From assembly GCA_963765295.1 (NCBI GenBank), contig CAVXVO010000004.1, positions 434,001 to 498,000 on the forward strand: a stretch of DNA of 64,000 nt, read 5' to 3'. This DNA is from PALSA-612 sp963765295 (GTDB lineage Bacteria; Actinomycetota; Thermoleophilia; Gaiellales; Gaiellaceae). The position numbers were made by a program, and so were the translations under genes. Each line of letters starts with the position of its first letter. The first letter of the stretch is position 1. Positions 34,752-42,931 of the stretch are shown piece after piece. The notes under the pieces were generated by a model that ran no database searches, was not told the origin of the DNA, and saw only the letters and a program-made list of their open reading frames with translations.

Positions 34752-36467
34752 ATGAGACTCGCGCTCGCCCAGATCGACTCGATCGTCGGCGACCTCGACG
34801 GCAACCGGGAGCGGATCCTGACGCGTCTCGGAGAGGCACGCCGGGCAGGGGCCGATCTCGTCCTCTTCCCCGAGCTCGCCGTCACCGGCTACCCGCCCGA
34901 GGACCTGCTGCTCCGGCCGAGCTTCATCCAGGCCGCGAAGCGCACGCTCGGCGAGATCGCGCGAGAGACCGAGGGACTCGTCGCGCTCGTCGGCGTTCCG
35001 CACTACGACGGCGACCTCTTCAACGCCTGCGCGGTCTGCTCGGCCGGCGAGGTGAAGGCGATCTACCGAAAGCGTTTCCTGCCCAACTACGGCGTCTTCG
35101 ACGAGGACAGGTACTTCGCGCCGGGTCGCGACCTCGTGCTGCTCCGCCTCGGCGAGACGCTCGTCGGCGTGACGATCTGCGAGGACATGTGGCAACCGGG
35201 GCCTCCCGCGACCGACCTCGCTCTCGCCGGCGCGCAACTCCTCGTGAACATCTCCGCGTCGCCGTTCCATGTCGGCAAGGATCGGGAGCGCGAGGAGATG
35301 TTCGCCGCCCGCGCGCGCGACAACTCGGCGTTCGTCGCGCTCTGCAACATGGTCGGCGGCCAGGACGAGCTCGTGTTCGACGGCCACTCGGTCGTACTCG
35401 ACGACGAGGGCGAGGTCGTCGCCCGGGCCCCCGGGTTCGAGGAGGCACTGCTCGTCGTCGACATCGACCCCACGGCGGCGATCGGCCGTCGACTTCGCGA
35501 CGTTCGCCGGCGGGCGCTCGCACGCGAGCTGGACGAGGTGCCGGCGCCGGCCGTCGTCGCGCTCGAGACGGCGCCGGTCCAGGCGCCGCCCGCGCCGGGA
35601 GGGATCGCGCCGCTCGTCGACGACCTCGAGCAGATGCGGCTCGCGCTCGAGCTCGGCCTCCGCGCCTACGTGGACAAGAACGGCTTCCGGGACGTCGTCG
35701 TCGGCCTGTCCGGGGGCATCGACTCGGCGCTCACGGCCGCGCTCGCAGCCGAGGCGCTCGGACCGGAACGCGTCCACTGCGTGTCGATGCCGTCCCGGTT
35801 CTCGTCCGAGGCCACGCGGGCCGACGCGACGCGGCTCGCGGAGTCGGTCGGCGTCGACTTCCGGGAGATCCCCATCGACGAGGTCGTGACCGGGTTCGAG
35901 ACGGCGCTGGACCCGTCGTTCGCAGGCACGAGCCGCGACCTGACGGAGGAGAACGTGCAGGCGCGGGCGCGCGGCACGCTGCTGATGGCGCTTTCGAACA
36001 AGTTCGGCTGGCTCGTGCTCGCGACCGGCAACAAGTCGGAGCTCTCGGTCGGCTACGCCACGCTCTACGGCGACATGGCGGGCGGATTCGCGCTCCTCAA
36101 GGACATGTACAAGACAGACGTGTGGCGGCTTTCGCGGCGGCTGAACGAGCGGGCCGGCCGCGAGCTGATCGCCGAGTCGATCATCGAGCGGGCGCCGAGC
36201 GCCGAGCTGCGCCCCGACCAGCTGGACGAGGACTCGCTCCCGGCCTACGCCGCCCTCGACCCCGTGCTCGAGGCGTACGTCGAGCACGACCGCTCCCGAG
36301 AGGAGCTGCTGGCGGACGGCTTCGACCGGGACGCGGTGGAGCGGGCGATCGCGCTCATCGACCGCGCCGAGTACAAGCGCCGCCAGGCCCCGCCCGGCGT
36401 CAAGCTGCGCCCGAAGGCATTCGGACGCGACCGCCGCACGCCGATCACGAACCGCTGGCGAGGCTGA
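34752..36467 (+). CDS. nadE: Glutamine-dependent NAD+ synthetase
   Basis: 571 residues in two domains. The N-terminal nitrilase-type glutaminase has its Glu-Lys-Cys triad in FPELAVTGYPPEDLL, YRKRFLPNYGVFDE and VGVTICEDMW. The C-terminal synthetase has the PP-loop VGLSGGIDSALTAAL, SNKFGWLVLATGNKSELSVG and DMYKTDVWRLSR. It converts nicotinate adenine dinucleotide to NAD+ with glutamine as nitrogen donor. Full length for the family. Confidence 0.96.
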   Translation: MRLALAQIDSIVGDLDGNRERILTRLGEARRAGADLVLFPELAVTGYPPEDLLLRPSFIQAAKRTLGEIARETEGLVALVGVPHYDGDLFNACAVCSAGEVKAIYRKRFLPNYGVFDEDRYFAPGRDLVLLRLGETLVGVTICEDMWQPGPPATDLALAGAQLLVNISASPFHVGKDREREEMFAARARDNSAFVALCNMVGGQDELVFDGHSVVLDDEGEVVARAPGFEEALLVVDIDPTAAIGRRLRDVRRRALARELDEVPAPAVVALETAPVQAPPAPGGIAPLVDDLEQMRLALELGLRAYVDKNGFRDVVVGLSGGIDSALTAALAAEALGPERVHCVSMPSRFSSEATRADATRLAESVGVDFREIPIDEVVTGFETALDPSFAGTSRDLTEENVQARARGTLLMALSNKFGWLVLATGNKSELSVGYATLYGDMAGGFALLKDMYKTDVWRLSRRLNERAGRELIAESIIERAPSAELRPDQLDEDSLPAYAALDPVLEAYVEHDRSREELLADGFDRDAVERAIALIDRAEYKRRQAPPGVKLRPKAFGRDRRTPITNRWRG

Positions 36468-36518
36468 GCCGGCAGGCGTCCCTCCCCCTGGCCCGCAGGG
36501 CCGACTGTGGACGGAAAG

Positions 36519-36640
36519 TTGCACATTCGTCACACATCTGGCACGCCTTCGTGCGCATTTCGGCGATACGCTCACCGCGGGTGGCGGGTGGTTCTTCCCC
36601 GCCCTGGGTGGGGAAGCGTGCGCTGCTCGCGCGCGCCTTG
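36519..36640 (+). repeat. Family A element, type II hairpin (copy 4)
   Basis: GTCACACATCTGGCAC (36529-36544), TTCGTGCGCATTTCGGCGA, the -10-like TACGCT (36567-36572), then a 10-bp hairpin CTTCCCCGCC-CTG-GGTGGGGAAG (36594-36616, one G-T pair) and a GC-rich tail. The CGGCAC-to-TAC gap is 22 bases. It lies between convergent nadE and the Nudix gene, so it serves no adjacent gene in its own direction. Confidence 0.6.
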
Positions 36641-36660
36641 ACGAGTGCCTGTCAGGCGCG

Positions 36661-37119
36661 CTACACGCCGAGCGCGGGAGGTTCGGCCGGAGGGCCGTGG
36701 TCGAGGAGCTCGCGAACGAGAGCCGGCAGGCGGCAAGGGCCGAACACGTCCGCGGAGGACGCGAGCTCGTCCGGCGTCCACCATCTGAGGTCGCTCACGT
36801 GCTCTGCGGCGAGGTCGAGTCTCGGAACCGGCTCGAACGGCTCCACGCACACCAGGTAGCAGCGCTCGCGCTGCCCGCGGAAGCGAACCGCATGGTCGAA
36901 CTCGTGCTCGCGTGTCCAGAGCAGGGGGCCGAGCACGAACTCGTCGAGACCCAGCTCCTCGGCGAGCTCGCGCCGGAGGGCGTGCTCGTCGGACTCGCCG
37001 GGGTCGAGCCCGCCGCCGGGCGGCGCCCACGGGAAGGGCGGGAACGAGAAGCGTACGAGGAGCACACGGCCGGCAGGATCGAGCACGAGTGCGCGGACAC
37101 CGTCCCGCCACGGCCTCAC
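36661..37119 (-). CDS. Nudix hydrolase
   Basis: 152 residues. The Nudix box is GGGLDPGESDEHALRRELAE followed by ELGL, fitting GX5EX7REUXEEXGU exactly. It hydrolyses a nucleoside diphosphate linked to another moiety. Its ATG overlaps the mug stop (ATGA), so a housecleaning role with the DNA glycosylase, such as removing damaged nucleotides, is plausible. Substrate not determined. Confidence 0.9.
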   Translation of the reverse strand: MRPWRDGVRALVLDPAGRVLLVRFSFPPFPWAPPGGGLDPGESDEHALRRELAEELGLDEFVLGPLLWTREHEFDHAVRFRGQRERCYLVCVEPFEPVPRLDLAAEHVSDLRWWTPDELASSADVFGPCRLPALVRELLDHGPPAEPPALGV

Positions 37120-37661
37120 GGCAAGAGCCGCCGCAGCTCGCGGAACCAGCGCAGCCGGTCCGCGTAGGGCACGGCGGCGTTCGCCGGCGACGTGGACGGG
37201 AGCACGAAGAGAACCGTGTCCGCGAGCCGCCGCTCCTGAAGGCCGTGCTCGGGCCGCTCGCCGAACGGGCCGCGGTAGGCCTCCTTGCCGACGAACGCGA
37301 TCGCGACCGGGCGAAGCTCGGCCGCAATCCGCTCCAGACGAGCCGCGGAACCTGCGAAGTCCGCCTTGCGCAGGTCGCCCGAACCGGGCGTCGTACGGAA
37401 GGCGGCGTTGGTCAGCCCGTAGCCGTAGTCCGGCAACTCGTGCTGCTCGGCGGGCGCGAGCAGCCTGGGCGTGAAGCCGGCGTCGTGCAGGAGCCGCCAG
37501 AAGTCGTTGCGCGGATTCGCGAAGTGTGCGGCGGCGGCGGCCGACACCCGGCCGGGGTTGATCCCGCAGAAGACGGCGGAGAGCCCCGGCGCGAGGACGT
37601 CGGGGACCGCAGACGGCGATGGGCGCCGGTCAGCCGCGCCGCGCGACGGATCGCCGGGCAC
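37116..37661 (-). CDS. mug: G/U(T) mismatch-specific DNA glycosylase
   Basis: 181 residues from GTG 37661. Mug signature LSAVFCGINPGRVSAAAAAH (GINPG holds the catalytic Asn), then NDFWRLLHDAGFTPRLL, and the late LPSTSPANAAVPYADRL intercalation loop. It excises uracil, thymine or ethenocytosine opposite guanine. Third DNA glycosylase of the window; paired in one transcript with the Nudix gene. Confidence 0.92.
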   Translation of the reverse strand: MPGDPSRGAADRRPSPSAVPDVLAPGLSAVFCGINPGRVSAAAAAHFANPRNDFWRLLHDAGFTPRLLAPAEQHELPDYGYGLTNAAFRTTPGSGDLRKADFAGSAARLERIAAELRPVAIAFVGKEAYRGPFGERPEHGLQERRLADTVLFVLPSTSPANAAVPYADRLRWFRELRRLLP

Positions 37662-37751
37662 AGGCCCACGCTCCTCGGGACCTGGGACGCGGGCGCAGCC
37701 TCACCGCGCGTCCGAGCCGTCGCCAGCGCGCACACGTGCGGCCGGCGAGCA

Positions 37752-37949
37752 CTAGGCGGCTTCGGCGTCGAGCCCCACGCGCTCGCGGGCGTCGAGCCGC
37801 TCGTCGAACGCGTCGCGCACCTCGTCTCCGGCCATCGTCGGCCGCGACGAGACCCGCGGATTGCGTGAGACGATCGTCACCGTCGGGTCGCGCTGGCCGT
37901 AGAGCCTTGTGTAGCAATCGCTCTCGCTGAGCGGCCGCAGCCGATCCAT
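37752..37949 (-). CDS. Small unknown protein, 65 residues
   Basis: ATG 37949: MDRLRPLSESDCYTRLYGQR, then DPTVTIVSRNPRVSSRPTMAG and an acidic amphipathic end (RDAFDERLDARERVGLDAEAA, residues about 45-65). No RBS and no known motif. It fills a gap otherwise without coding potential and has balanced composition, unlike chance frames here. It is divergent from the OsmC gene with 45 bases between starts. Confidence 0.55.
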   Translation of the reverse strand: MDRLRPLSESDCYTRLYGQRDPTVTIVSRNPRVSSRPTMAGDEVRDAFDERLDARERVGLDAEAA

Positions 37950-37980
37950 GCGGGCACGGTAGTCGGCGGACCGGATGACA

Positions 37981-37986
37981 TAGGGT
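37981..37986 (+). promoter_or_regulatory. -10 hexamer of a leaderless promoter (OsmC gene)
   Basis: TAGGGT ends 8 bases before the ATG at 37995. Confidence 0.55.
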
Positions 37987-37994
37987 TGGCCGGG

Positions 37995-38414
37995 ATGAGC
38001 GAGCCGCGCGCCAAGGTCCTCGACTACTCGATCGAGGTCGACAGGCGTTACCGCGTCGCGGCCGACGGCGGCGACCACCAGCAATTGCCGCGCGACTTCG
38101 CACCGGAGCACCTCGTGCTCGCCGGGCTCGCGCGCTGCACACTCACGAGCCTTGCCTACCACGCCGAGCGGGCCGGGATCACGATCGCCTCGTCGTCGGC
38201 GGTCGCTCACGGCCAGGTCACGAAGCGGCCCGCGGACGGCCGGTACGCCTTCGTCGACCTCGAGTGCCGACTCGACGTCGAGCTGAAACCTTCGCCGGCC
38301 GCTGGAGCACAGCGAGAGCTGCTGTCGAAAGCAGAGCGCGACTGCTTCGTGGGCGCATCGTTCGTCGCACCCACCCGCTACGTCTGGCGGGTCAACGGAG
38401 AGGACGCCGTCTGA
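37995..38414 (+). CDS. OsmC/Ohr-family protein
   Basis: 139 residues: PEHLVLAGLARCTLTSLAYH with the first redox Cys, and the second Cys in KAERDCFVGASF. OsmC-type proteins reduce organic hydroperoxides with a Cys pair, so a detoxification role is likely. A second OsmC-like gene is at 54287. The last base triplet overlaps the aminotransferase start. Confidence 0.85.
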   Translation: MSEPRAKVLDYSIEVDRRYRVAADGGDHQQLPRDFAPEHLVLAGLARCTLTSLAYHAERAGITIASSSAVAHGQVTKRPADGRYAFVDLECRLDVELKPSPAAGAQRELLSKAERDCFVGASFVAPTRYVWRVNGEDAV

Positions 38415-39580
38415 GCGCGATCGCCCCCTTCGACCTCGAGGCCACACGCGCCCGGTTCACGGCGCTGCAGCGAGACCTCGTCTTCTTCGACGGACCCGGC
38501 GGCACGCAGGTCCCCGATGTCGTCATCGAGGCGATCGCGGCCTATCTCCGCGATTCGAACGCAAACGTCAGCGGGCCATACGAGACGAGCCGCCGGACAG
38601 AGGTGCTGTTCGACCGGGCCCGCGCGGCAGCCGCGCGGTTCCTCGGCTCGAGCAGCGAGGAGATCGTCTTCGGACCGAATATGACGACGCTCAACTTCGC
38701 GCTCTCGCGCACCGCAGGGCGCGAGCTCGAGGAGGGCGACGAGATCATCGTCACGCGCCTCGACCACGACGCGAACGTCTCGCCGTGGCTCGAGCTCGCC
38801 CACGACAAGGGGCTCGAGGTGCGCTTCGTCGACATCCACGAGGACTGCAGCCTCGACCTGGACGACCTCGAGCGGCAGCTCTCCGAGCGGACCCGGGTGG
38901 TCGCATTCCCTCTCGCGTCGAATGCGGTCGGCACCGTCACCGACGCGCCGCGCATCGCCGCGCTCGCCCACGAGGCCGGCGCGCTCGCCTGGGCGGATGC
39001 AGTCCATTTCGCACCGCACGGGCCGATCGACGTCGCCGCGCTCGGCGTCGACGTTCTCGTCTGCTCGCCCTACAAGTTCTTCGGCCCGCATCTCGGGATC
39101 GCGTACGGGCGGCCGGAGCTGCTCTCGCGCTGGCGCCCGTACAAGGTCCGGCCCCAGTCCGAGCAGCCCCTCGGCCACCGCTTCGAGACCGGGACGCAGC
39201 CCTACGAGCTGCTGGCGGGGATGGTCGCGGCGATCGAGTACGTCGAGTCGATCGGCTGGGACGCGATCGTCAGCTGGGAGCACGTGCTCGGGCAGCGATT
39301 CCTGGACGGACTTCCCGACGGCTGCCGGCTGCACGGTCTGCCGACGATGGAGGGGCGCGTCCCGACGTTCGCCTTCACCGTCGACGGCCTCTCGTCCGCA
39401 GAGGTCGCCTCCCGGCTCGGGGAGCGCGGATTCGCGGTCTGGCACGGCAACTACTACGCGCTCGAGATCATGAAGCGCCTCGGCCTCGCAGACGGCGGCG
39501 CCGTCCGCGTCGGACTCGTCCACTACAACACGCTCGACGAGGTCGACCGGCTCATGGACGAGCTCGCGCGACTGGAGTAG
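38411..39580 (+). CDS. Class V aminotransferase / cysteine desulfurase-like (CsdA-related)
   Basis: 389 residues if started at CTG 38411, which overlaps the OsmC stop; no ATG, GTG or TTG is near, so the start is uncertain. PLP motifs are present: FGPNMTTLNFALSRTAGREL, the DAVHFAPHGPIDVAALGVD strand, then VLVCSPYKFFGPHLGIAYGR with the PLP Lys. NVSGPYETSRRTEV is the substrate arm of this branch. No clear mobile-loop Cys of IscS is seen, so kynureninase or isopenicillin epimerase-like chemistry is possible. Confidence 0.85.
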   Translation: MSAIAPFDLEATRARFTALQRDLVFFDGPGGTQVPDVVIEAIAAYLRDSNANVSGPYETSRRTEVLFDRARAAAARFLGSSSEEIVFGPNMTTLNFALSRTAGRELEEGDEIIVTRLDHDANVSPWLELAHDKGLEVRFVDIHEDCSLDLDDLERQLSERTRVVAFPLASNAVGTVTDAPRIAALAHEAGALAWADAVHFAPHGPIDVAALGVDVLVCSPYKFFGPHLGIAYGRPELLSRWRPYKVRPQSEQPLGHRFETGTQPYELLAGMVAAIEYVESIGWDAIVSWEHVLGQRFLDGLPDGCRLHGLPTMEGRVPTFAFTVDGLSSAEVASRLGERGFAVWHGNYYALEIMKRLGLADGGAVRVGLVHYNTLDEVDRLMDELARLE

Positions 39581-39632
39581 GGTCCGCCGGGCCGGGCCTC
39601 TCCCCGGCATGTATCGACACAAGGAGGGAACC

Positions 39633-40202
39633 TTGTCTACGGCGGTTGCTGACGAGCAGATCTACGACGAGAGCTTCGGGAGCCGGTGGTGGATCTTCCT
39701 GATCACCGGCACGGCGTGGCTGTTCCTCGCGCTGATCATGTTCCGGTTCAACATCACGTCGGCGAAGTCGATCGGCATCCTGGCCGGGATCGTCTTCCTG
39801 GTCGCAGGGCTCTTCGAGTTCGCCATGACGGCGGTCGTCAGGGGAGGCTGGTGGAAGGCGCTCAACGCGATCCTCGGCGTGCTCCTCGTGGTCGGCGGGA
39901 TCCTGTCCTTCATCCACCCCGAGAACGCGTTCGTGGCAGTCGCGTCGATCACCGGCTTCATGTTCCTGTTCACCGGGATCCTCGACATCATCGTCGCGCT
40001 CTCCGATCGGACCGGAGTCTGGTGGGTGCGGCTCGCCGTCGGGATCGCGTGCGTGCTCCTCGGCTTCTGGGCCGCAGGCGACTTCTCGCGAAGCTCGAAG
40101 CTCCTCGTCGCCTGGGTGGGAGCGTTCGCGCTGCTGCGCGGGATCAGCAGCCTCCTGGTCGCGTTCGCGCTTCGCGGCGCCCACAAGGAGCTCGCCGGCT
40201 GA
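39633..40202 (+). CDS. HdeD/DUF308 membrane protein
   Basis: 189 residues from TTG 39633, chosen because AAGGAGG (39621-39627) lies 5 bases upstream; an ATG at 39609 is in frame but overlaps this RBS region. Six membrane helices in three similar pairs (IFLITGTAWLFLALIMFRF, SIGILAGIVFLVAGLFEFAM, ALNAILGVLLVVGGILSF and so on), typical of HdeD acid-resistance-type proteins. Function in Actinobacteria is unknown. A GCAA-loop terminator follows. Confidence 0.85.
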   Translation: MSTAVADEQIYDESFGSRWWIFLITGTAWLFLALIMFRFNITSAKSIGILAGIVFLVAGLFEFAMTAVVRGGWWKALNAILGVLLVVGGILSFIHPENAFVAVASITGFMFLFTGILDIIVALSDRTGVWWVRLAVGIACVLLGFWAAGDFSRSSKLLVAWVGAFALLRGISSLLVAFALRGAHKELAG

Positions 40203-40228
40203 GACGCGTCCACGGCGAACGGTGTGAC

Positions 40229-40252
40229 GACGGGGGCCGCAAGGCCCCCGTC
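40229..40252 (+). terminator. Terminator with GCAA tetraloop after the HdeD gene
   Basis: GACGGGGGCC-GCAA-GGCCCCCGTC is a perfect 10-bp stem. It is nested in further arms: GAGACGCG (40201-40208) with CGCGTCTC (40253-40260). Confidence 0.8.
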
Positions 40253-40286
40253 CGCGTCTCGGCCCGTGGACGACCCGTGCCACGGA

Positions 40287-40371
40287 ATCGGCACGAACAC
40301 GTCACACACGCGTGCGAATTTCTGCGCTACCGTCAAAAACGGGGGGCCAGGGCCGAAGGCCCCGGGGGTAA
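40287..40371 (+). repeat. Family A element, type I hairpin (copy 5)
   Basis: ATCGGCAC (40287-40294), GTCACACACGCGTGCG, ATTTCTGCGC, TACCGT (40328-40333), CAAAAAC, then GGGGGGCCAGGGCC-GAA-GGCCCCGGGGG. Gap from CGGCAC to TAC is 33 bases. It sits between convergent genes. Read on the minus strand, the hairpin with TTC loop plus GTTTTTG is a good intrinsic terminator for the SIS-GlcG operon. Confidence 0.7.
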
Positions 40372-40383
40372 AGCTAGAACTGC

Positions 40384-40780
40384 CTAACGCGCCGGGGGTG
40401 AGGCCGGCGGCGCGGATCGCGGCCGTCGCGAGTGCCTCGTCCTCGTCGCCGGGGAGGCCGCTCACGCCGACGGCGCCCGTGCGGCGGCCTTCCTCGAACA
40501 CCGCCACGCCGCCCTTGAAGAACGTGAACCTCGGGTCGAAGCTCGCCAGCTCGGCAGGGTCGTCGCGCACCTTGGCCGCGAGCGCGCTCGTCGTCTCGGC
40601 GTCGCTTCGCGCGGCCGTGTACGCCTTGCGCTCGGCGTTCAGGCGCGTGTCCGGCGCTGCTCCGTCCATCGTCGCGGCGGCCACGAGCTCACCGTGATCG
40701 TCCGCGACGTAGACGGACACGGGTCCGCCGGCCGCGTCGACGACGTGCCGCACGATCGTCAGGCCCTGCTCGAGCTTCAC
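40384..40780 (-). CDS. GlcG/HbpS-like heme-binding or scaffold protein (stop codon displaced)
   Basis: The family-like part is about 131 residues: LEQGLTIVRHVVDAAGGPVS, NAERKAYTAARSDAETTSAL, FKGGVAVFEEGRRTGAVGVS and GLPGDEDEALATAAIRAAG. In frame there is no stop here; the reading continues through the family A element and antisense to the HdeD gene down to 39662. A TAG lies one frame away at 40386-40384, exactly where the domain should end, so I end it there. Its ATG overlaps the SIS stop (ATGA). Function unknown; GlcG proteins bind heme or act beside enzymes. Confidence 0.7.
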
Positions 40781-41643
40781 GCGTAGAGCTCCCGCGCGCG
40801 GGCCCAGCGCGGATCGTCGCGGCGGATCGGATCCGGGTCGACGCCGCGCGCCTCGGCCAGGTCGACGGTGAGAAGCTGGAACGCGACGATGTCGACCACC
40901 GGGTGCTGCGTGGAGATGAGCGTCACGTCCGCGCCGAGCTCGCCGAGGGCGGCGACGGCGCCGTGAGCGCGCTCCGCCGCTCGGCCCTCGCCCTCGAGCA
41001 CGAACGCGCGCACGCCCTCGTCGACAGCGGCCAGGTAGCCGTGGAGGAGCTGCTCTGTGTGCAACGCCTCCGCCGCCACGTGCGCTCCCTCCCGCAGCTT
41101 GAGCACCGCCTCCTGGGCCGTCGGCCAGTCACGGCCGGCACCGACGACGAGCCAGCGCTCGTGCTCCGAGACGGGAAGCCTCGGACCCGCAAGCACACCC
41201 GCGACCGCATCGGGAAGCCACCCCACGTCCTCCCCGCGCAGGGCCGCGAGCGCCGCGACGGCCGCGGTGTAGCTCGCCGTGTGGCACCAGCTCGTCTCGA
41301 GCTCCGGTGTGCAGACGACGACCTCGTCCGCGAGCTCCGCCAGCGGGCTCTCGGTCGCTCCGGTCACGAGCCAGACCGGGCCACCCCACGCCCGCGCCGC
41401 CTCGAGGGTCAGCGGCGTCGTCCCCTCGTGGCTCACGCAGACGAGCAGGTCGGCCTCGCGCTCGGGCCGAAGGACGAGCTCGAGCGCCTGCACCGCGTCG
41501 CCGCCCGTCTGTGCGGCGTGGAACGACGTCCCGCAGCCGGTGAAGAGGGCTCGGCCGGGCGGCAGACGACGATCGATCGGGACGCGGGCGAGCCAGTCGG
41601 GTTGGGCGTCAATCGCCCGCCGGGTCTTCTCGCCGCCGCTCAC
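40777..41643 (-). CDS. SIS-domain sugar isomerase-like protein (GlmS C-terminal type)
   Basis: 288 residues from GTG 41643. Two SIS domains: RALFTGCGTSFHAAQTGGDA, VCVSHEGTTPLTLEAARAWG and, near 190, VLKLREGAHVAAEALHTEQL, which resembles the C-terminal isomerase half of GlmS. No glutaminase domain. It probably handles an amino sugar phosphate as isomerase or deaminase. TATAGA (minus strand, 41656-41651) lies 7 bases before its GTG. Confidence 0.82.
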   Translation of the reverse strand: MSGGEKTRRAIDAQPDWLARVPIDRRLPPGRALFTGCGTSFHAAQTGGDAVQALELVLRPEREADLLVCVSHEGTTPLTLEAARAWGGPVWLVTGATESPLAELADEVVVCTPELETSWCHTASYTAAVAALAALRGEDVGWLPDAVAGVLAGPRLPVSEHERWLVVGAGRDWPTAQEAVLKLREGAHVAAEALHTEQLLHGYLAAVDEGVRAFVLEGEGRAAERAHGAVAALGELGADVTLISTQHPVVDIVAFQLLTVDLAEARGVDPDPIRRDDPRWARARELYA

Positions 41644-41650
41644 AACGGTG

Positions 41651-41658
41651 TCTATACC
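41651..41658. promoter_or_regulatory. Bidirectional leaderless promoter core (SIS / M16 protease)
   Basis: TCTATACC between two GTG starts only 24 bases apart: minus-strand TATAGA (41656-41651) is 7 bases before the SIS GTG; plus-strand TATACC (41653-41658) is 9 bases before the protease GTG. Both messages would start at or next to their first codon. Confidence 0.6.
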
Positions 41659-41667
41659 ATCGACCGC

Positions 41668-42931
41668 GTGCCGACGTTCGAGCGACAGACGCTGGACAAC
41701 GGGCTCCGGGTGCTGACGGCGTCGATGCCGCACGCGCAATCCGTGTCGTGCTTCGTGATGCTCGCGGCCGGCTCGCGCTACGAAACGCCCGAGACGAACG
41801 GCATCGCGCACTTCTCCGAGCACATGTTCTTCAAGGGCACCGAGCGGCGCCCGACGGCTCGCGACATCGCCGCCGAGATCGACGCGATCGGCGGCGAGTT
41901 CAACGCCTTCACCGGCAAGGAGTACACGGCCTACTACGTCCGCTGCGCGACCGAGTATCGCGACGTCGCCCTCGACGTCCTCGTCGACATGATCCGGAAC
42001 GCCACCTTCGACGCCGAGGAGATCGAGCGCGAGAAGGGCGTGATCATCGAGGAGATGAACATGTACGTCGACACGCCGCGGGACTACATCTCGCGCGTGT
42101 ACGACCAGCTCGTGTACGGCGAGGAGCCCCTGGGCTGGAACATCCTCGGCTCGAAGGAGACGATCCAGGCCACCTCGCGCGAGACGTTCCGCGACTACGT
42201 CGGCCGCTGGTACTCGCCGGAGCGGATGGTCATCGGGCTCGGCGGCAACCTCGGCGACGGACCTGTCGAGAAGGTCAGGGAGCTCCTGGGCGACCTGCCT
42301 GCGGTCGAGACCGACTCGCCGCCTCCCTCGCCGTTCGCGGCCAACGGGCGGATCCGCGTGCACGAGAAGGTGTCCGACCAGGCGCATCTCTGCCTGGGCG
42401 TCGCCGGCTATCCGATCCAGCATCCCGACCGCTACGTCGTCGAGCTGTTGCGCACCGTGCTCGGCGGAGGCATGTCCTCACGGCTGTTCACCGAAGTGCG
42501 GGAGCGGCGCGGCCTCGCCTACTACGTCTTCGCCGCCAACCAGGGCGTACACCGACTCGGGCACGCTCTACTCGCAGGCCGGAGTCGACCTGAAGCGGAT
42601 CGACGAGGCCGTGACGACGATCCTGGACGAGCTCCGCAAGATCGCTGCCGAACCGGTGCCCGCGGACGAGCTCGAGAAGGCGCGGTCGTACGCAAAGGGT
42701 CGCTTCGTGCTCTCGCTGGAGAGCCCGCAGGGAACGAACATGTTCGGCCTGCGCCGCGAGGTGCTCGAGGGCCGAGCGACGGAGCCGTCCGAGGTGCTCG
42801 CCGAGCTCGACAAGGTGACGGCCGAGGACGTGCAGCGCGTCGGGCAGGACCTGATGCGCGAGGAGGCGTTCCGGCTGGCGCTGATCGGCCCGTTCGACGA
42901 CGCCGACCGCTTCCAGAAGCTGCTCGACTAG
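41668..42931 (+). CDS. M16-family zinc peptidase (frameshifted)
   Basis: From GTG 41668: RQTLDNGLRVLTASMPHAQS, then the inverted zinc motif IAHFSEHMFFKGTERRP (HxxEH) and the distal Glu in EREKGVIIEEMNMYVD. The C-terminal half (LLRTVLGGGMSSRLFTEVRE) runs to about 42541, where the frame moves. It resumes AYTDSGTLYSQAGVDLKRID, FVLSLESPQGTNMFGLRREV and ends at 42931. About 421 residues if repaired, the size of bacterial PqqL/MPP-like single-chain peptidases. Usually follows pnp or rpsO in other genomes; here it stands alone. Confidence 0.88.
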
